A stretch of 64,000 bases of DNA from Streptomyces lydicus (GTDB taxonomy: Bacteria; Actinomycetota; Actinomycetes; Streptomycetales; Streptomycetaceae): positions 4,278,001-4,342,000 of the forward strand of contig NZ_RDTE01000003.1 in assembly GCF_004125265.1 (NCBI RefSeq), read 5' to 3'. The notes beneath the pieces are model-generated. The model did not search any database. It saw only the letters and a program-made list of their open reading frames with translations, and had not been told where the DNA came from. Below, piece after piece: positions 60,638-64,000 of this stretch. Position numbers and translations under genes: made by a program. Every line of letters starts with the position of its first letter. The stretch's first letter is position 1.

Positions 60638-60770
60638 TTGGCTTTCCGGCGGTTTTTCTTGCCGGTCGGCGTTGCGGGAACAACATTACATGACCTGCGC
60701 CGTGGGGCGAAATCCATTGCTCGCAGCACCTCTGACCTGCGGAAACGCACCTCTGGGGAGGTTCGGGGGG

Positions 60771-61466
60771 CTATTCGGGCCAGGGGGAGTCCTCGATGAT
60801 CCGGACGAAGTTCGGGCGGGTGTAGCCCTCTTCGAAGCGGTCCAGGACGTCGGCCTTCACATTGCCGAAGGTGGTCTGGGGGCGGTGGGCCAGGCCGGCG
60901 TGGAAGGCGTGGAGGATGCGGCGCTTGAAGTCGGGGCGCGGGTGGGCGGCGACGACGGCCTCGCGGGTTTCCGGGGGAAGGGTGTCGTAGCCGATGCCGA
61001 GGACGTCGAGTTCGACGCCGGCTGTGACGAGCGCCACTTCCGGGGCCATGTGGTGCGGGATTTCCGGGGTGGTGTGCAGGGCGATGCCCTCCCAGACCAG
61101 GCGGGCGCGGTCCTCGGGGATACCGCGGGCGGTCAGGAAGGCGCGGGCCTCGTCGGCGCCGTCGAGCTCGAAGCGCTGCTGGGAGGTGCGGAACTTCTCG
61201 GTGAGGCCGAGGTCGTGGAAGAGCGCCCCTACGTAGAGCAGCTCCGGATCGAAGGCCAGGCCGTGCCGGCGGCCGTGATGGGCGCCGAAGAGGTAGACGC
61301 GGCGGGAGTGGTGGTAGATCAGGTCGTCGGTGACATCGCGGATCAGTTCGGTGGCTTCGCGGGCCAGGCGGCTGTCGGGGAGCGGGATGCCTCCGATGTC
61401 GGACCCCATGGCGGCCCCGATGGCGGAGCCGGTGGCCGACGCGGGTGAGCGGTCTTGAGGTGTCAT
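60771..61466 (-). CDS. HD domain phosphohydrolase-like protein
   Basis: 231 residues. HD-type metal residues are seen in YHHSRRVYLFGAHHG, LYVGALFHDLGLTEKF (the HD dyad) and ALHTTPEIPHHMAPE. The set resembles cyanamide-hydratase-like HD proteins, with the family tail FKRRILHAFHAGLAHRPQTT. The substrate is unknown. ATG 61466 precedes a Ser/Ala/Gly leader (SATGSAIGAAMGSDIGG); the frame is open upstream without homology. Confidence 0.85.
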   Translation of the reverse strand: MTPQDRSPASATGSAIGAAMGSDIGGIPLPDSRLAREATELIRDVTDDLIYHHSRRVYLFGAHHGRRHGLAFDPELLYVGALFHDLGLTEKFRTSQQRFELDGADEARAFLTARGIPEDRARLVWEGIALHTTPEIPHHMAPEVALVTAGVELDVLGIGYDTLPPETREAVVAAHPRPDFKRRILHAFHAGLAHRPQTTFGNVKADVLDRFEEGYTRPNFVRIIEDSPWPE

Positions 61467-61780
61467 GGGTCCAGGGTTGCGTGGAGGGACGGCCGTCGCC
61501 CAGTACGCGGGAGCCGGTTGGCCTGGATGTTGCCCTTGGAGGGTCGGGGGAGGGCAGGTGGCGGGCGGCGACACGTAGCGGCCTCTCCGGCTGGCAGGCG
61601 AGCGGACGGGCTGGCAGGCGTGGCGGGGCGTGATTCGCTCCTGGCGGGTGGCCCGGGTGCCGCGTGAAGGAGCTGCGGGGAAGGAAAGATCACTCCGCTG
61701 GTGCGGGGAGCGGATTGCCTCTGCGGAGAGAAAGTCGCTTCGCGGGGGGGCTGGAAGAGCGTTGAGGAAGCGCGGAAAAG
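61467..61780. other. intergenic stretch, no gene seen
   Basis: About 314 bases between the HD gene and the tRNA-Ser terminator. G-rich, with GGCAGGCGAGCGGACG-type partial repeats; no motif-bearing frame. Confidence 0.5.
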
Positions 61781-61818
61781 CGTTCAGGCCCCGGTCGGTG
61801 AGGACCGGGGCCTGAACG
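61781..61818 (-). terminator. terminator of tRNA-Ser(GCT)
   Basis: Perfect 16-base arms CGTTCAGGCCCCGGTC (61781-61796) and complement (61803-61818), loop GGTGAG, eight bases from the tRNA 3' end. Confidence 0.9.
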
Positions 61819-61826
61819 GAGAAGAG

Positions 61827-61917
61827 CGGAGGCGGAGGGATTTGAACCCTCGATGGGGGGTAAGCCCCAAACCGCATTAGCAGTGCGGCGCCATAGACCG
61901 GACTAGGCGACGCCTCC
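61827..61917 (-). tRNA. tRNA-Ser(GCT)
   Basis: 91-base type II tRNA. Acceptor GGAGGCG/CGCCTCC, anticodon stem CCGCA/TGCGG, loop CTGCTAA giving GCT (plus-strand AGC 61879-61881), a long variable arm and T-loop GGTTCAAATCC. Discriminator G. Reads AGC and AGU. Confidence 0.96.
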
Positions 61918-62159
61918 ACACACCCCACGCGTGCAGGCACGCTGTGGTGTGTCCAGATGATGGCACAGCCCCCAGGGCTGTCACCAATCGCCCCCTACGG
62001 TACTAGGCGCGCGGGCCCGCGAGCAAAGACGTTCCTGCAGCGCAACGTCGGGGGCGGCAGCGCGTTAGAAGTGTCGGGGCCCGTGGCGGCTCGCGTCGTC
62101 GTGCGCCCCCGGCGTGTACGTGCCGCGTACCGCCCCGCACTCGCCTCCTGGAGCCTGTG

Positions 62160-62954
62160 ATGCCGCACCGCCGGACGTCAGCACTCTTCTCCGCGGCCGC
62201 CAGCGCCGCCACCACGGCCGTGACCCGCCTGGCCGCCACCACGGCCGCCGTCGGCCGTGTGTCCACCACCGCCGCCGTGTCCGTCGTCTCCGTCAGCGCG
62301 GCGCTGGTCCTGGCGGTGCCCGCCGCGTCGGCCGCCCCCATCCCGCTGCGGCACCACTGGTCCGGGTGGTCCGGGGGCGGCATCACGGGCGCGGGGCACC
62401 ACACGGCCGCCGCTCAGCCCGGCCGCACCGAGCCCGGCCGCACCGAGCACAGCAGACCCGTTGATCACGGCAGACCCGTTGAGGGCGACGCGCCGCTCGA
62501 TCACCGCACCACCTCTGCCGGTCACGACGCGCCGCTCGGCCACAACGCGCCGCTCGGCCACGACCTGTCCCCCGGCCGCAGCACACCCCCCGGTCACGGC
62601 ACACCGGCTTCCCGCCGCACCCCCGCCGACCACCTCACCGTCACCGTCCACGACTCCGGTTCGGCGGCCACCAACGGCACCTTCGAGCTGTACTGCCACC
62701 CGGGCGGCGGCAACCACCGTCACATCAAGGGCGCCTGCGCCAAGCTGGACGGGATGACGAAGTGGGGCAAAGACCCTTTCGCCCCCGTGCCGCAGGGCAT
62801 GAACTGCACGATGATGTACGGCGGCCCGGCCACCGCGCATGTCACCGGGACCTGGGCGGGACGGCCCGTCAACGCGGATTTCCGGCGCACCAATGGGTGT
62901 GAGATCAACCGCTGGGGCCGGTTCGAACCCCTGCTCCCGTCGACCAGTTCCTGA
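62160..62954 (+). CDS. SSI-type protease inhibitor with long His-rich N-terminal region
   Basis: 264 residues. A signal peptide (VVSVSAALVLAVPAASA, cleavage near residue 58) is followed by ~95 residues rich in His, Gly and Pro with repeats (GHDAPLGHNAPLGHD), then a Streptomyces subtilisin inhibitor fold at ~157-264. The four cysteines C179, C193, C216 and C247 match the SSI disulfide spacing. The reactive site by alignment to SSI is C216-T-M218/M219-Y, giving P1 = Met. It should inhibit extracellular serine proteases. ATG 62160 follows GTG 62157 directly; either could initiate. Confidence 0.82.
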   Translation: MPHRRTSALFSAAASAATTAVTRLAATTAAVGRVSTTAAVSVVSVSAALVLAVPAASAAPIPLRHHWSGWSGGGITGAGHHTAAAQPGRTEPGRTEHSRPVDHGRPVEGDAPLDHRTTSAGHDAPLGHNAPLGHDLSPGRSTPPGHGTPASRRTPADHLTVTVHDSGSAATNGTFELYCHPGGGNHRHIKGACAKLDGMTKWGKDPFAPVPQGMNCTMMYGGPATAHVTGTWAGRPVNADFRRTNGCEINRWGRFEPLLPSTSS

Positions 62955-63146
62955 CCCGGTTCGTGCCCCAGTAGCGCGCCAGGTCAGGATGAGGGGCACA
63001 TGTCGGGCGTGCGGTGAGTCGCACAAGGCCGTGGCATTACCTCCTCGTCATCCGCCTCCGCGCCTGGGGCAAGTGCCCGTAGACTCCATTCCAGCGATCC
63101 GCCACGGTGGGTCGGCAAGGTGCGGTAACAGGGAGGAAGCGTCGTC

Positions 63147-64000
63147 GTGAGCAGCAGGCCATCCCGAGGCGCTGCTCGCCTCGCAGCCATACTCGACGCC
63201 CTCCCCGACGCGCTGTTGCTCGTCAACTGCAACGGCACGGTCGTCAATGCCAACTCCATCGCGCTGGAGACCTTCGAGGCGCCGGGCACGGCCCTGGTGG
63301 GGCGCGGGCTGCTCGATCTGCTGCCCTCCTTCGACTCCAAGCGCATCCCGGGCTCCATGCGGCGCCGGGACGAGGACTCCGAGGGCGGCCGGACGAAGCC
63401 GACCCGCATGGTCGCGCGGCGGACGGACGGGACCGAGCTGCTGGTCGAGGTGACCAGCGCCAACCTGGAGGACGGGCGCACCCCGTACGAGTCCGCCTTC
63501 GAGGCCGCGTACGCCGATCACCGCAACGGCTACACGGGCAACGAGCTGCTGATGCTCGTCGTCCGTGACCTGACCGGGACGCTGGACACCGAGACCGAGC
63601 TGGCCCGCCAGCAGCGGCAGACCGAGATGATCCTGCGGGCCGCGGCCGAGGGTGTGGTCGGGGTCGATGCCGAGGGCAAGGTCGTGCTCGTCAATCCGTC
63701 CGCGGCGCAGATCCTGGGGTTCCGGGCGAGCGAGCTGGGTGGCAAGGAGCTGCACCCGCTGATCCACCACTCGCGGGCGGACGGCTCGGCGCTGCCCTGG
63801 GAGGACACCCCGCTGGCCGACACCCTCAAGTCCGGGCGCAAGCACCGGGTGCGCGGGCAGGCGCTGTGGTCGAAGGACGGGCGGGCGGTGCCCGTCGATC
63901 TGACGACGGCACCGGTACGGGACGGCGATCAGCTCGTCGGTGCGGTGATGACCTTCACCGACCGCCGGGCGTTCGACTCGCTGGCGGCCCGGCACACCCA
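63147..64000 (+). CDS. PAS-domain sensor protein, N-terminal part
   Basis: The gene runs off the right edge (284 codons visible). GTG 63147 has GGGAGGAAG eight bases upstream. Two PAS domains are seen: LAAILDALPDALLLVNCNGT, VVNANSIALETFEAPGTALV (residues ~11-150), and MILRAAAEGVVGVDAEGKVV, LVNPSAAQILGFRASELGGK (residues ~157-275), joined by the helix LDTETELARQQRQTE. In related actinobacterial proteins the C-terminus is a histidine kinase or PP2C phosphatase, but the output domain is outside the window. Confidence 0.88.
   Translation, partial: MSSRPSRGAARLAAILDALPDALLLVNCNGTVVNANSIALETFEAPGTALVGRGLLDLLPSFDSKRIPGSMRRRDEDSEGGRTKPTRMVARRTDGTELLVEVTSANLEDGRTPYESAFEAAYADHRNGYTGNELLMLVVRDLTGTLDTETELARQQRQTEMILRAAAEGVVGVDAEGKVVLVNPSAAQILGFRASELGGKELHPLIHHSRADGSALPWEDTPLADTLKSGRKHRVRGQALWSKDGRAVPVDLTTAPVRDGDQLVGAVMTFTDRRAFDSLAARHT

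Overview
The window reads as chromosomal DNA of a Streptomyces-like actinomycete. Supporting signs are very high G+C with strong third-position bias, frequent GTG starts, several promoters whose start point falls on the start codon (leaderless), tRNA genes without encoded CCA, a Streptomyces subtilisin-inhibitor-type protein, and a upp / LytR_C / tadA / tRNA-Ser / tandem SigB-family sigma block. From memory, that block resembles the sigN-sigF-tadA-upp neighbourhood of S. coelicolor. I see no rRNA, CRISPR array, intact insertion sequence or prophage.

Layout. 1-15.8 kb holds small regulator-plus-effector units: a methyltransferase tail, TetR/peroxiredoxin, NfeD-like/SPFH flotillin, MarR, P450/ferredoxin, MFS/TetR with a nested palindrome, SnoaL-like and PadR genes around a duplicated operator, an XRE regulator/zinc alcohol dehydrogenase pair, and an MMPL exporter with an ArsR-type regulator. 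15.8-30.3 kb is a conserved core: a LAXTG cell-wall protein, a SigE-type sigma factor with a membrane partner, LytR_C protein, upp, tadA with its partner, tRNA-Ser(CGA), small membrane proteins, a DUF2127-type protein, sigF- and sigN-like genes and a lipoprotein.

30.3-38.4 kb is the most unusual part: a MarR/amidohydrolase pair, a methyltransferase, an SMI1/KNR4 protein, and a tight run of a WXG100-like protein, a WXG-like/Amidase_6 protein and two three-helix membrane proteins. The last two look like duplicates of each other. I read this run as a candidate type VII-linked toxin/immunity locus.

38.6-43 kb is a MarR / MFS / YceI operon in which both the transporter and the YceI protein carry carboxypeptidase-regulatory-like beta-sandwich domains. 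43-53 kb holds TetR/MFS and a four-gene reverse operon (OmpR-type regulator, kinase, GT2-GtrA, ArnT-like glycosyltransferase). 53-64 kb holds flavodoxin-fold reductases, amidohydrolase, DinB, DUF2797, a GlxA-type regulator, tRNA-fMet, tRNA-Arg(ACG), tRNA-Ser(GCT), an HD protein, an SSI-like inhibitor and a truncated PAS sensor.

A recurrent oddity is short tandem repeats (7, 8, 9, 15, 18 and 24 nt) placed at or just beyond stop codons. Function calls come from reading motifs by eye; no database search was run.
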